Shown here in pieces: positions 34,103 to 42,598 of a stretch of 64,000 nucleotides of DNA. The stretch comes from Cytophagales bacterium Alg240-R148 (GTDB lineage Bacteria > Bacteroidota > Bacteroidia > Cytophagales > Cyclobacteriaceae), in the NCBI GenBank assembly GCA_900537185.1, contig LS999829.1:124275-188274 (forward strand), given 5' to 3'. The position numbers and the translations under genes are program-made. Each line of letters opens with the position of its first letter. Position 1 is the stretch's first letter. A model generated the notes under the pieces. That model saw only the letters and a program-made list of their open reading frames with translations, was not told the origin of the DNA and made no database searches.

Positions 34103-34607
34103 TTAATATAGATACATGGTGGTACTGATGTCCTGCAATGATGTAGCCAAGGGCTTCCACTGTAAATTCCACTTGGTTGCCATATCCTTTGGTTGTTAAC
34201 ATCGACTGGTTAAAGCTATTGAACATAGCCCTCGTGGTGTCGCCCAAAGTTTTTAATTCCTCCAGGAGTTCTGTTTTAGAACGGTGGCTAACCGCTGCAA
34301 TTTGGGCATATGCGTCTTCATCAAAGCCCCGGATTTCTATGCCAGGCTCGCGTGCAAAAGTAAGCGCACGGTAGGACAAAATTCTTTCTGCATCAATCAT
34401 ATGTTGCAGCATCTGCCTTATTGTCCACTTTTCTTCCGCGTAGGCATGCTCGTATCGCGATTCAGAAATGTTTTCAAATATATTTAAAGTTTCTTTGGCG
34501 GCATCTTTTAGCGCATCCGCCAGTGGCTTACCTTGGGATTTTTTTATGTACCGCACATAAAATTCGGGTAGATTGGGTAATTGGATATGGAGGTCCTGCA
34601 TAGTCAT
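34086..34607 (-). CDS. DinB/YfiT-like four-helix metal-binding protein
   Basis: 173 residues with no signal peptide. The DinB-like fold is suggested by the helical pattern and the three His positions: MLQHMIDAER near residue 67, a middle His in VSHRSKTEL, and GHQYHHVSIL near the end. DinB-like proteins include thiol-dependent transferases that use bacillithiol or mycothiol, and many are uncharacterised. It is the first gene of the overlap-coupled group with the PBP4-type peptidase (17-base overlap). ATG at 34607 is followed by another ATG two codons later, either of which could be used. Confidence 0.85.
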   Translation of the reverse strand: MTMQDLHIQLPNLPEFYVRYIKKSQGKPLADALKDAAKETLNIFENISESRYEHAYAEEKWTIRQMLQHMIDAERILSYRALTFAREPGIEIRGFDEDAYAQIAAVSHRSKTELLEELKTLGDTTRAMFNSFNQSMLTTKGYGNQVEFTVEALGYIIAGHQYHHVSILNERYL

Positions 34608-34620
34608 TTGTTTTATGGCA

Positions 34621-34647
34621 AAAAAAAGCCTTCCATTGTGGAAGGCT
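34621..34647 (-). terminator. Intrinsic terminator of the DUF2911 gene
   Basis: A 9-bp stem AGCCTTCCA/TGGAAGGCT with a 3-base loop. The seven A on the left give a T tract on the minus strand, directly downstream of the DUF2911 stop. Confidence 0.8.
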
Positions 34648-34658
34648 AATATATAAAA

Positions 34659-35783
34659 TTAATTAAAATCTTTTCCCTCTTTCAGGGTTTTGAGATACCC
34701 TTCTAAAAATGGTTTGCTGCCATCCGGGGCTTTCTCATAGGCCACTTCTTCGTATTTTAAGGCTTTTTTAAAATCGCCAGTTGCACTGTAACCCCTTGCC
34801 AACCCATGAGGAGAAAGCCAATGGTCCGGCCATCTTTTGTTCATTTTCTTATAAATATCCAAAGCTGCTGCTCCTTGTTTTTTACCAATTAATTGCCGCC
34901 CATAGGCGTAATAATTATTCACAGAGGCAGTAGGCATTTCCAAAGCTTCCTTCATTAAAGTCGCAGACGCCGCATCGTTGCCTCTTTTTTCTTCCAATTG
35001 TGCCTTTACACTTAAATTTGTGAAATTCCTCTCTATACCCAAAGACCGATCAATCCAAATACCTGCCTGTTCCATATGAAAGTTATTTTGTACACAATAC
35101 AAAGCAGCTTCGCTGTATCCTCTCCAAAAAAATCCCTGTAAACCATTTAATTCTTTTTGCATATTGACGAACACTTGTTCTGCTGTAGCCACTTCAATCT
35201 TTAATGGAAATCTCTTTTTTTCCCAATCCAGCACCAAGGTAGTACTGGAAGCGGTAAAATCGATGAAGTTGTACGTTAGTACTTCAGTAAAAGCAACTTC
35301 GGAAGTAGCGACCTCCACTGTTAAAACATCGTTTTCAGATTTGTAAAAATAGCTGCCCCAGGCATCCACATCGCTATTGAAGATAAAAGTAGCTTGGTTG
35401 TTTTCTTTTACTACTATGTGCAAACCGTAAGAGCCAGCCTGCAACAACTTACCTTGTATGGAAACATCGTGCGAAATACTGAAAACAGTGTTTTCATTTG
35501 CTCCTGCCCGCCACGGAGCAGGTTCAGTACCGCCAAACCCTAGGTTGGTTTTACCATACGGCACCAGTTGGCCCCATATTTTACCGGTTCTGTCTTGCCC
35601 TTGTGGGCTTGTAACTTTTGGTCTAGAATAATTAACAGTAATTTCGGCTATACCAATCGTTTGTTTTACTTCTGCTGCTGGGCTTACGGCCCTTGGCGTT
35701 TTTAATACCTGTTGGGCCTTGGCACCCTGTACGGTTGCTACGAAAAACAACAGCACACATAATTTTAGTGAAAATCTCATCAT
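34659..35783 (-). CDS. Exported DUF2911 protein with TPR-like C-terminal part
   Basis: 374 residues. Signal peptide ends near AKAQQ. Residues about 35-195 form the DUF2911 beta domain; the diagnostic segment is GKIWGQLVPYGKTNLGFG followed by PWRAGANE and the strand GSYGLHIV. The rest is helical with TPR-like repeats (YYAYGRQLIGKKQGAAALDIYKKM, GLARGYSATGDFKKALKYEE). DUF2911 is frequent in Bacteroidota exported proteins and has no assigned role. A terminator separates it from the DinB gene, so it is a single-gene transcript. Confidence 0.9.
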   Translation of the reverse strand: MMRFSLKLCVLLFFVATVQGAKAQQVLKTPRAVSPAAEVKQTIGIAEITVNYSRPKVTSPQGQDRTGKIWGQLVPYGKTNLGFGGTEPAPWRAGANENTVFSISHDVSIQGKLLQAGSYGLHIVVKENNQATFIFNSDVDAWGSYFYKSENDVLTVEVATSEVAFTEVLTYNFIDFTASSTTLVLDWEKKRFPLKIEVATAEQVFVNMQKELNGLQGFFWRGYSEAALYCVQNNFHMEQAGIWIDRSLGIERNFTNLSVKAQLEEKRGNDAASATLMKEALEMPTASVNNYYAYGRQLIGKKQGAAALDIYKKMNKRWPDHWLSPHGLARGYSATGDFKKALKYEEVAYEKAPDGSKPFLEGYLKTLKEGKDFN

Positions 35784-36013
35784 AAGACATTGTTAAAGTT
35801 GAGGAATAATACTTCTAAAAGTTACGATTATTTTGATAGGAGGTTGGCCAAAGCAATGAAATTTCACCCAAATAGGGGAGTTGAAAAGTCTTCCAACCTA
35901 CTTTTGACTGTATTAGTGTGGTCTGCCAATAGGACCAATTAAAGTTCGAAACTTTGAGTGAACGCTTACAAATTGAAATTATTTGTTTTAATTTGAGGTC
36001 TAAATATAAATAT

Positions 36014-36826
36014 ATGCTTTCTTTTATTCATTGGAATCCGGATCCAGAAATTTTTGGTATAGGGCCCTTGTCCATACGCTGGTATTCCCTTCTTTTTGTT
36101 ACCGGTATTATATTGAGTTACCAATACCTCAAACACCAGTTCAAAGCTGTCAACTTAAAGCAAGAAAAGCTGGATGTTTTAACAGGATATGTGGTGCTTG
36201 GAATTATTATCGGTGCCAGGCTTGGCCACTGTTTGTTCTACGATTTTGATTATTACTCCAACCACATTCTAGAAATCTTTCTACCCGTTCGGTTTGATCC
36301 TTCTTTTGAGTTTACAGGTTTCAGAGGGTTGGCCAGCCACGGTGGAGGGGTAGGCATAATTACCGCATTGTGGCTATTCTCAAGAAAAGAAAAAGTTAAA
36401 ATGTGGTGGCTTTTGGATATGATAGCCATTGTTACACCATTAGCTGGTGCCAGCATACGTTTGGGTAACTTAATGAATTCTGAAATTGTGGGAATGCCTA
36501 CAGAAGCTTCTTATGGCTTCATTTTTATGCAACTTGGAGAGACTTTTGCGCGACACCCTGCGCAACTTTATGAAGCTTTGGCATGCATTGTAATGTTTGT
36601 TATAGTCCACCAATATTACAAAAGAAACAAAACAAAACACCAAGACGGATTCGTATTCGGAATGCTGATCGCCATGTTGTTTGTATTTAGATTCTCTATT
36701 GAGTTTGTAAAAGAAGTTCAAGGCAGCTTCGAAAATGATTTGCCTATAAAAATGGGACAGATATTGAGCATACCATTTGTATTGGTGGGTATCTTTGTTA
36801 TGTTTCTTAGAAGAAAAAGTAATTAA
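36014..36826 (+). CDS. lgt: Prolipoprotein diacylglyceryl transferase
   Basis: 270 residues from the ATG at 36014; the longer frame from TTG at 35954 adds only a non-conserved hydrophilic stretch. Lgt transfers diacylglycerol from phosphatidylglycerol to the lipobox Cys of preprolipoproteins in the inner membrane. About seven membrane segments are seen. Motifs: GPLSIRWYSLLFV near the start, GARLGHCLFYD, the signature GLASHGGGVGI, RLGNLMNSEIVG, and ARHPAQLYEAL. The window contains several lipobox proteins that would be its substrates. Confidence 0.97.
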   Translation: MLSFIHWNPDPEIFGIGPLSIRWYSLLFVTGIILSYQYLKHQFKAVNLKQEKLDVLTGYVVLGIIIGARLGHCLFYDFDYYSNHILEIFLPVRFDPSFEFTGFRGLASHGGGVGIITALWLFSRKEKVKMWWLLDMIAIVTPLAGASIRLGNLMNSEIVGMPTEASYGFIFMQLGETFARHPAQLYEALACIVMFVIVHQYYKRNKTKHQDGFVFGMLIAMLFVFRFSIEFVKEVQGSFENDLPIKMGQILSIPFVLVGIFVMFLRRKSN

Positions 36827-36896
36827 TCAGTTCATTATTGAACTATAATGTGCTTATTTTATACCTTGAATGAATCACTTTTTATAATCAATTAAA

Positions 36897-37469
36897 ATGA
36901 AAAAATTTACATTATTATTCGCACTTTCTATTTTGGCTTTTAGTTTTTCGCATGCGCAAAAATTTGGAGTTACAGGCGGATGGAACATCGCATCCGTAGG
37001 TGGTGATTTGGACAATGACGACATCAACATTAGGTTGGCGCCGCATTTAGGTGTTCATTACGACCATGCATTTTCCGAAAGCTCTGCTATTTCTTTTGGT
37101 TTAATGTATTCGGGTCAAGGGTACAAAGCAGCCAATGCGGACATATCTTGGCGGATCAACTACATCAACCTTCCTATCGTTTATAGGTATTACTTTTTTA
37201 AAGGTTTTAGTGTTTTAGGTGGTTTGCAACCTGGTTTCAACGTAAGTTCTAAAGTAAAATCTGGAGATACTACTTTAGATGTTAAAGACGATACGAACGG
37301 TTTTGATCTAGGGCTTCCAATTGGTGCATCTTATGAATTCGATTTTGGGTTGACCTTGGGCGTAAGGCACATTTGGGGATTGAGCGACATTTCCAAAAAT
37401 GACAACCCGGACATGTACCACCCAAATAGGGTAATACAATTTTCAGCAGGATATTTGTTTAAAAAATAA
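36897..37469 (+). CDS. Outer-membrane beta-barrel protein (PorT/OMP_b-brl-like)
   Basis: 190 residues. Signal peptide MKKFTL...SHAQ. The mature part starts KFGVTGGWNIASVGG and shows the alternating pattern of an eight-stranded barrel (LAPHLGVHYDHAF, AISFGLMYSGQGYKA, INYINLPIVYRYYF, FSVLGGLQPGFNVSSK, LPIGASYEFDFGLTLGVRHIWGL, IQFSAGYLFKK), ending in an aromatic/basic terminus. This is the common small barrel type of Bacteroidota; function unknown. It follows lgt by 70 bases and ends at a strong terminator. Confidence 0.88.
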   Translation: MKKFTLLFALSILAFSFSHAQKFGVTGGWNIASVGGDLDNDDINIRLAPHLGVHYDHAFSESSAISFGLMYSGQGYKAANADISWRINYINLPIVYRYYFFKGFSVLGGLQPGFNVSSKVKSGDTTLDVKDDTNGFDLGLPIGASYEFDFGLTLGVRHIWGLSDISKNDNPDMYHPNRVIQFSAGYLFKK

Positions 37470-37480
37470 TTAATTAAAAG

Positions 37481-37512
37481 AGCCTTTTTGTTTGGAACAA
37501 AAAGGCTTTTTT
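37481..37512 (+). terminator. Intrinsic terminator of the barrel protein gene
   Basis: A 12-bp perfect stem AGCCTTTTTGTT/AACAAAAAGGCT (37481-37507) with loop TGG, followed by a T run to 37512. Confidence 0.85.
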
Positions 37513-37755
37513 ATGCTCCTTTTCTATTGCATGCCCCTTTTTTTGATCCCAAATTAAAGAGGCTTGTTTTGTCAAATTATGGCATATCTCTCCCCCATTT
37601 TCTTGAAAAAATTATACCATTCTTTCCAACTATTAAGAATCGTTTTAAAATAGTTTTTATCGTTACCAAAACGTTAAGAGTATTTACTTTTATGTTAAAA
37701 TTATATTAACTTAATAAGATACAGGTATTCTTTTTGACAAAAAACAAAACTTCTA

Positions 37756-38889
37756 ATGAAAAAAACCATTCTTTCAATGCTGGTCGCTAGTTCGGTATTG
37801 ATATTCTCGTGTAAAGATGATGACCCCACTTTTGGTGTGAGCGCAGGAGGTGAAATTACTGCAACAGATTATACCATGGGTGGAACTCCTGCTTTTCAAT
37901 ATTCTACAGATGCAGGTACAACCTATTCCGCAGACATGCCTACCAATATGGGGGCGGGTACAACGTTATTAGTAAAAATAAACAACGGTACAGAAGATCT
38001 TTTAGATACAGATTTTACTTTCGATTGGAGTGCTTCCGACCCAGCGCCCAATATTGAGAATGCAGGTATTGCCGTCTTTTCCGTAAATGGCAATTTAACT
38101 GTAAACGCTACTATCGCCGATAAATGGACGCTTTTAACCAGTCAAAAATCTGGTACTTTTAAAGACTTGGACAAATCTAATGGTACTACTACAGATCTTT
38201 TCACGTTTACTTACGAAAGTTCGGATTTACAAAATGTGCGGGCATTTACCTACCATTACATTCAAAAGAGTTATTATGCCTCTGTGAATAGCAACGCTGG
38301 TGGGGATTTGTTCAAAATTGATCCAGGTACGAAAATCGCAACCAAAATCAACGACAACGACGGATCGGATGGACAAGCCATTTGGGATGCAGTAGTGAAC
38401 TGGGTTGTAGCCGAAGACGACAGTTTGATGTCTGTGGGTGACTTTAATGGTGATGGCAATGGCATTGTTAAATTTGGAACGGATGGTGGTAGATCGCAAA
38501 AGCTTAGCCGGGCCAATACTTGTTGTGGACTAGGGCTAGTGTACGACTACGACAACGAAAAATTTGTAATTGCCAATGGTTGGAATACGAATGATGGAGA
38601 AATTCAAATCGATGACTTGGCCTTGGATGGTAGCATAACAGGGGTTGCTACCATAACTACATTTGAAGGTTTTCCTGAGGATATTTCTAACGATTGGATA
38701 CCAGTAAGAAGCATGGCTAAAGACATGGATGGAACTGTTTACGCCATGATGTTCGACTATGACACCAATGTCACTTATTTCATTACCATCGACATCAACG
38801 CTAAAACAGCCACCTATATTAATAAAATGGCTACCACAGGTAACGAAGCCTACCATACCTTAACATTTGTACCTACTTACTTGTTGTAA
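37756..38889 (+). CDS. Lipoprotein of unknown function, propeller-like repeats
   Basis: 377 residues. A lipoprotein signal is clear (MKKTILSMLVASSVLIFSC, then KDDD). I do not recognise the family. The first 140 residues look like an Ig-like or PKD-type beta domain with FDWSASDPAP. The remainder holds repeated units of the kind seen in seven-bladed propellers that track key-value outputs (DLFKIDPGTKIATKI, NGIVKFGTDGG, EIQIDDLALDGSITGV, TYFITIDINAKTATYI). DFNGDGNG resembles a calcium-binding loop. A CC pair lies in NTCCGLGLVYD. It has its own terminator and no obvious partner gene. Confidence 0.8.
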   Translation: MKKTILSMLVASSVLIFSCKDDDPTFGVSAGGEITATDYTMGGTPAFQYSTDAGTTYSADMPTNMGAGTTLLVKINNGTEDLLDTDFTFDWSASDPAPNIENAGIAVFSVNGNLTVNATIADKWTLLTSQKSGTFKDLDKSNGTTTDLFTFTYESSDLQNVRAFTYHYIQKSYYASVNSNAGGDLFKIDPGTKIATKINDNDGSDGQAIWDAVVNWVVAEDDSLMSVGDFNGDGNGIVKFGTDGGRSQKLSRANTCCGLGLVYDYDNEKFVIANGWNTNDGEIQIDDLALDGSITGVATITTFEGFPEDISNDWIPVRSMAKDMDGTVYAMMFDYDTNVTYFITIDINAKTATYINKMATTGNEAYHTLTFVPTYLL

Positions 38890-38906
38890 AGGCAACATGC
38901 AAAATA

Positions 38907-38947
38907 AAAAAAGGGCATAGGGTAGGAATTACGCTATGCCCTTTTTT
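38907..38947. terminator. Bidirectional intrinsic terminator
   Basis: A 14-bp stem (AAAAAAGGGCATAG/CTATGCCCTTTTTT) with a 13-base loop lies between the convergent lipoprotein and DUF4199 genes. Its A and T runs serve both directions. Confidence 0.85.
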
Positions 38948-38948
38948 G

Positions 38949-39404
38949 TTAATGTGCCGCACTGTGTGGTGCCTTTTCCCATTGCATAATGGCATACGAC
39001 ATCATGAAGCCCGAGGCGGCTCCCTCAATGAATATTTGGATTATTGCGCCATACCCACCCATATAGAAGCCAAATAGCTCGTTTTTTGTAATTTCTTGAA
39101 TAAAATTAGGATCCAGGTAGTTGATGTAAATCAATCCAAAAAAAGCAAACAGCAAGGCTGTAAACAGAGCCGTAAGGGCTCCGGTAGCAATACCTTGGAA
39201 GTAATTGTTTTGTTCTAACTTTTGTTTGGCCACTGAAATTGCCTTGTAACATCCAAAAAACATAATAAATGCATTAAAAACACGCAGTTCCACTACATGT
39301 ACCAGTCCCATCACATTCATGATAAGGAAATAAGCAGACAGCAATAAGAAAGTAGTTACACCCCACTTAATTGCTATTTTTTCAATTGAATTTTGTTGGA
39401 TCAT
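38949..39404 (-). CDS. DUF4199 family membrane protein
   Basis: 151 residues from the ATG at 39404; an upstream start at 39470 adds a non-conserved basic segment. Four hydrophobic segments are visible (WGVTTFLLLSAYFLIMNVM, VFNAFIMFFGCYKAI, GIATGALTALFTALLFAFFGL and a C-terminal GGYGAIIQIFIEG). The pattern, with a cytoplasmic-like loop ELFGFYMGG, matches DUF4199, a Bacteroidota membrane family of unknown function. It lies 106 bases downstream of the copper ATPase gene on the same strand and may or may not share its transcript. The C-terminus is His-rich (APHSAAH). Confidence 0.8.
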   Translation of the reverse strand: MIQQNSIEKIAIKWGVTTFLLLSAYFLIMNVMGLVHVVELRVFNAFIMFFGCYKAISVAKQKLEQNNYFQGIATGALTALFTALLFAFFGLIYINYLDPNFIQEITKNELFGFYMGGYGAIIQIFIEGAASGFMMSYAIMQWEKAPHSAAH

Positions 39405-39510
39405 AGGACTCTTTTTTAAATGAAGCCGAGAGCTGAACAATAACCAGCAGCTCTTTACCGACAGTTCCATAACAAATTCAATGCAATAAATGTTTGTTTT
39501 GGGTACAATA

Positions 39511-41973
39511 TTAAAGCTTTAGTTGCCTCAACCTTAAGGCATTGCTAATTACCGACACAGAACTAAAACTCATGGCTGCCGCAGCCAACATTGGGCTTAA
39601 GAGCAAACCAAAAAATGGAAATAAAATGCCAGCAGCAATTGGAATGCCCAAAACGTTGTAAGCAAAAGCAAAAAATAAATTTTGCTTAATATTGCGGGAC
39701 ATGGCATTGGAAAGAGCCCGCAATTTTAATAATGCATCTAATTTTCCATGCATCAATACCACATCTGCACTCCCAATAGCCACTCCGGTTCCACCTCCCA
39801 TAGCGATGCCAATATCCGCTGCAGCCAGTGCTGGCGCATCGTTAATACCGTCCCCTAACATGGCCACAACAAGCCCTTCTTCCTTAAGTGCTTGTATGCG
39901 CGCATATTTGTCGGTCGGTAGGCATTTGGATTTATAGTTTTTTATATTGGTTTCTCGAGCAACGCTTTTTGCCGTTCCTTCGTTGTCCCCTGTTAACATT
40001 TCAATTTTTATATTTGCCCTTTGCAATTCTTGAACTACCATGTTGGCTTCCGGTCTTATTGTATCTTTTACAGCCATCATACCTATAACGCTCGTTTCGT
40101 TGACAACAAAAACTACTGTGGCAGCTTTTTCTTCCCATGCTTCCACCCACTTTTGCTGGTCTGCGTTTAGTACTTTTTCACCCAACACCAAAACATTGCC
40201 TATGTTCACCATAGTGCCATCAATTGAACCGCTTACACCCAATCCCACCTGGGATTCAAAATGGTCCACTGGCAACAATTTAATCTTCCTTTTTTTGCAT
40301 TCTGTTAGCATTGCAAATGCCAAAGGGTGCCCACTTTTGGCATTAACAGAGCCACTTAGTTGAAGGGTTGACAATTCGTCTCCGTATATGGCTGCAATTT
40401 CGGGTTGTCCTTTGGTTAATGTACCAGTTTTATCCACTAACAGTACATCTACTTCCTTCATTTTCTCCAGTACCGAAGCGTTTTTTATCAGGATACCTTC
40501 TTGTGCCCCTTTACCGGTTCCTACCATTACTGACATAGGCGTTGCCAAACCCAACGCACATGGGCATGCAATGATAAGCACGCCAATGCTACTGATCAAT
40601 CCATACAAACTGCCTTTTTCTCCTCCAAAAATAGTCCATAACACAAAAGTAAGCAATGCACACACTACCACCACAGGAACAAAATAAAAAGCAATTTTAT
40701 CCACTTGATTTTGTACCGGTGCCCTAGACATTCCCGCTGTTCGGACCATTTCAATGACTTTGGCCCAATAGGTTTCAGAACCCACTTTTTGTGCCTCCAT
40801 ATCAAAACTACCTGTACCATTAATTGTTCCGGCAAACAGCGGGTCATTGAACTTCTTCCGGACTTGTTCGCTTTCACCAGTTAGCATACTTTCATCCACA
40901 TAACTGCCCCCAAACAGGAGTTTACCATCTACAGGAAGGCTGTCTCCTGGTTTAATTCGTACAACATCCCCTTTTGTTACATCGTGAACAGACACGACGT
41001 GTTCTTGCCCATTTTTTACAATAGTAACAATGGCAGGTACCAACAGCATCAGGCTTTTAACGGCATCATTTGTTTTGTTATGGGCTCGGGCTTCCATTAT
41101 TTGGCCCAACAATACCAAGGTTAAAATCACTGAAACCGCTTCAAAATATACATGGGGCGAACCATTAGAATTTAAGAACTCCGGCGGGATAAAACGTTGC
41201 ATGGTAACAGCAAACAGACTGTACGCAAAAGTAATACAAGTGCCTATGGTAATTAAAGTCCACATATTAGGACTTTTATTCTGAATGGAAGCCCATCCTC
41301 TTTTAAAAAAATCTATGCCAATATATAAAAACACAGGCGTGCATAATAACAATTGAATCCACAACCAAGGCACTGCTGGAATCATTTGGGACATGGACCT
41401 TCCGGTAAACATTTCTTGCATGGTTATAACAAACAGCGGCAACACCAACCACAAAACACGGCGCATTTTCTTTACAAGACCAGCATAGACAGGATCTTCA
41501 AAATTCGTGTCTTTTACAAATGGTTGGGTGGTTTTCCCACATTCCGGACAAGGACCTGCTTGGTCCATTTCTCTACTAGGATGGTCTTCACACCGATATT
41601 TTAGGGAAGAGTGCACCGTTTCTGCCAGCACCAAATCCATTCCACAAACTGGGCAAAAACCAAAGGCACCATACGTTTTATCTCCTTCACAGCGCATTGG
41701 GCAATAATAATCGCCGCCCTGTTTTGGGTCATATTTAGCTTTGCTTAACGCACTTTTTTTGTCCAACAATTTATATGGACCCTTAGAGGCCAACATGGCA
41801 TTCAACATTTCTAAATTGTCCACTGCCTCGCCAACTACAGACACCTCTTGTGTGGCGGCATTGACAACCACTTGGTCTATACCGTCCATTGCCATCAAAC
41901 TTTCGGTTATTTTTTGGCTACAACCGGAACAAGAAATACCCTGTATTGGATATATTTTTTCTTTTGTGCTCAT
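39511..41973 (-). CDS. copA: Copper-type P1B ATPase
   Basis: 820 residues from the ATG at 41973. An HMA domain at the N-terminus has GISCSGC (C15, C18). Two short Cys-rich ribbons follow: YYCPMRCEG...CPVCGMDL near 90-115 and YRCEDHP...CPECG near 130-150. The ATPase core has the transport motif C470-P-C472 in IIACPCALG, the phosphorylated Asp D514 in DKTGTLTKG, HPLAFAM in the nucleotide domain and GDGINDAPALAAAD. CPC marks Cu(+)/Ag(+) export from the cytoplasm. It follows the AraC-type regulator by 56 bases on the same strand. Confidence 0.95.
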   Translation of the reverse strand: MSTKEKIYPIQGISCSGCSQKITESLMAMDGIDQVVVNAATQEVSVVGEAVDNLEMLNAMLASKGPYKLLDKKSALSKAKYDPKQGGDYYCPMRCEGDKTYGAFGFCPVCGMDLVLAETVHSSLKYRCEDHPSREMDQAGPCPECGKTTQPFVKDTNFEDPVYAGLVKKMRRVLWLVLPLFVITMQEMFTGRSMSQMIPAVPWLWIQLLLCTPVFLYIGIDFFKRGWASIQNKSPNMWTLITIGTCITFAYSLFAVTMQRFIPPEFLNSNGSPHVYFEAVSVILTLVLLGQIMEARAHNKTNDAVKSLMLLVPAIVTIVKNGQEHVVSVHDVTKGDVVRIKPGDSLPVDGKLLFGGSYVDESMLTGESEQVRKKFNDPLFAGTINGTGSFDMEAQKVGSETYWAKVIEMVRTAGMSRAPVQNQVDKIAFYFVPVVVVCALLTFVLWTIFGGEKGSLYGLISSIGVLIIACPCALGLATPMSVMVGTGKGAQEGILIKNASVLEKMKEVDVLLVDKTGTLTKGQPEIAAIYGDELSTLQLSGSVNAKSGHPLAFAMLTECKKRKIKLLPVDHFESQVGLGVSGSIDGTMVNIGNVLVLGEKVLNADQQKWVEAWEEKAATVVFVVNETSVIGMMAVKDTIRPEANMVVQELQRANIKIEMLTGDNEGTAKSVARETNIKNYKSKCLPTDKYARIQALKEEGLVVAMLGDGINDAPALAAADIGIAMGGGTGVAIGSADVVLMHGKLDALLKLRALSNAMSRNIKQNLFFAFAYNVLGIPIAAGILFPFFGLLLSPMLAAAAMSFSSVSVISNALRLRQLKL

Positions 41974-42029
41974 ATCCAACAAACTTACCTCAGAAAATCC
42001 CTAATACTTTATACAATCAGTTTTGAAAT

Positions 42030-42593
42030 TTACAACTTTACTTGGTCTCTGGCTAAACGCTGTAAGCCGCCCCTTTTTTTGAAATTCGATGGGGTCAAAC
42101 CTGTTTCTTTCTTAAACTGAGCGGATAAATGGGCCACGCTGCTATAGCCCATATTGTATGCAATTTCACTAAAATTGAACTGGCCATAGGATATGAGTTC
42201 TTTAACTCTTTCAATTTTTTGAAGAATAATAAAACGCTCGAGGGTCATGCCTTCAATGGAAGAAAACAATTGGCTCAAATAGTTATACTCTTTGTTCAGG
42301 CGCTGCCCTATAACTTGAGAGTATTTAAAAACAGGAGGCACTTCTGCAGTAACCAACTCCAGCACTACTCGTTTTATGTCTTCTATTTCTTTTAAAGCGT
42401 GGTTGGTCAATATTTCAAAACCAATCTTTGTTAAGCGCTTTTCCAGTTTGGCTACTACTTGTTTACTAGGCACTTGTTTTAAAAGGACATTGCCCAATCG
42501 AACGTGTGCATATTCTAGGTCTACCGCTTTTAGTTCATTTTCTACTGCCAGTATGCAACGGTCACAAACCATGTTTTTAATAAAAAGCTCCAT
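42030..42593 (-). CDS. AraC-type regulator with N-terminal metal-binding-like CxxC domain
   Basis: 187 residues. The first 70 residues resemble an HMA-like fold: IKNMVCDRC (C10, C13) is the metal-binding loop and the following strand-helix pattern fits. The C-terminal 85 residues are an AraC DNA-binding domain with two helix-turn-helix units (FSEIAYNMGYSSVAHLSAQFKKETG is the second). The combination suggests a copper sensor that controls the neighbouring Cu-ATPase gene; similar proteins next to copper ATPases are known to me in Bacteroidota but their mechanism is not. It starts 5 bases downstream of the ABC ATPase gene's stop. Effector identity is inferred. Confidence 0.85.
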   Translation of the reverse strand: MELFIKNMVCDRCILAVENELKAVDLEYAHVRLGNVLLKQVPSKQVVAKLEKRLTKIGFEILTNHALKEIEDIKRVVLELVTAEVPPVFKYSQVIGQRLNKEYNYLSQLFSSIEGMTLERFIILQKIERVKELISYGQFNFSEIAYNMGYSSVAHLSAQFKKETGLTPSNFKKRGGLQRLARDQVKL

Positions 42594-42598
42594 ACTTT

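Noticed and set aside
36833-36850. Inverted repeat CATTAT/ATAATG after lgt
   Set aside because: Only a 6-bp AT-rich stem with no T run; not convincing as a terminator or operator.
39429-39454. Stem AGAGCTG/CAGCTCT with a 12-base loop between the Cu-ATPase and DUF4199 genes
   Set aside because: No adjoining T tract on the minus strand and a long loop, so it is weak as a terminator; it could be chance.
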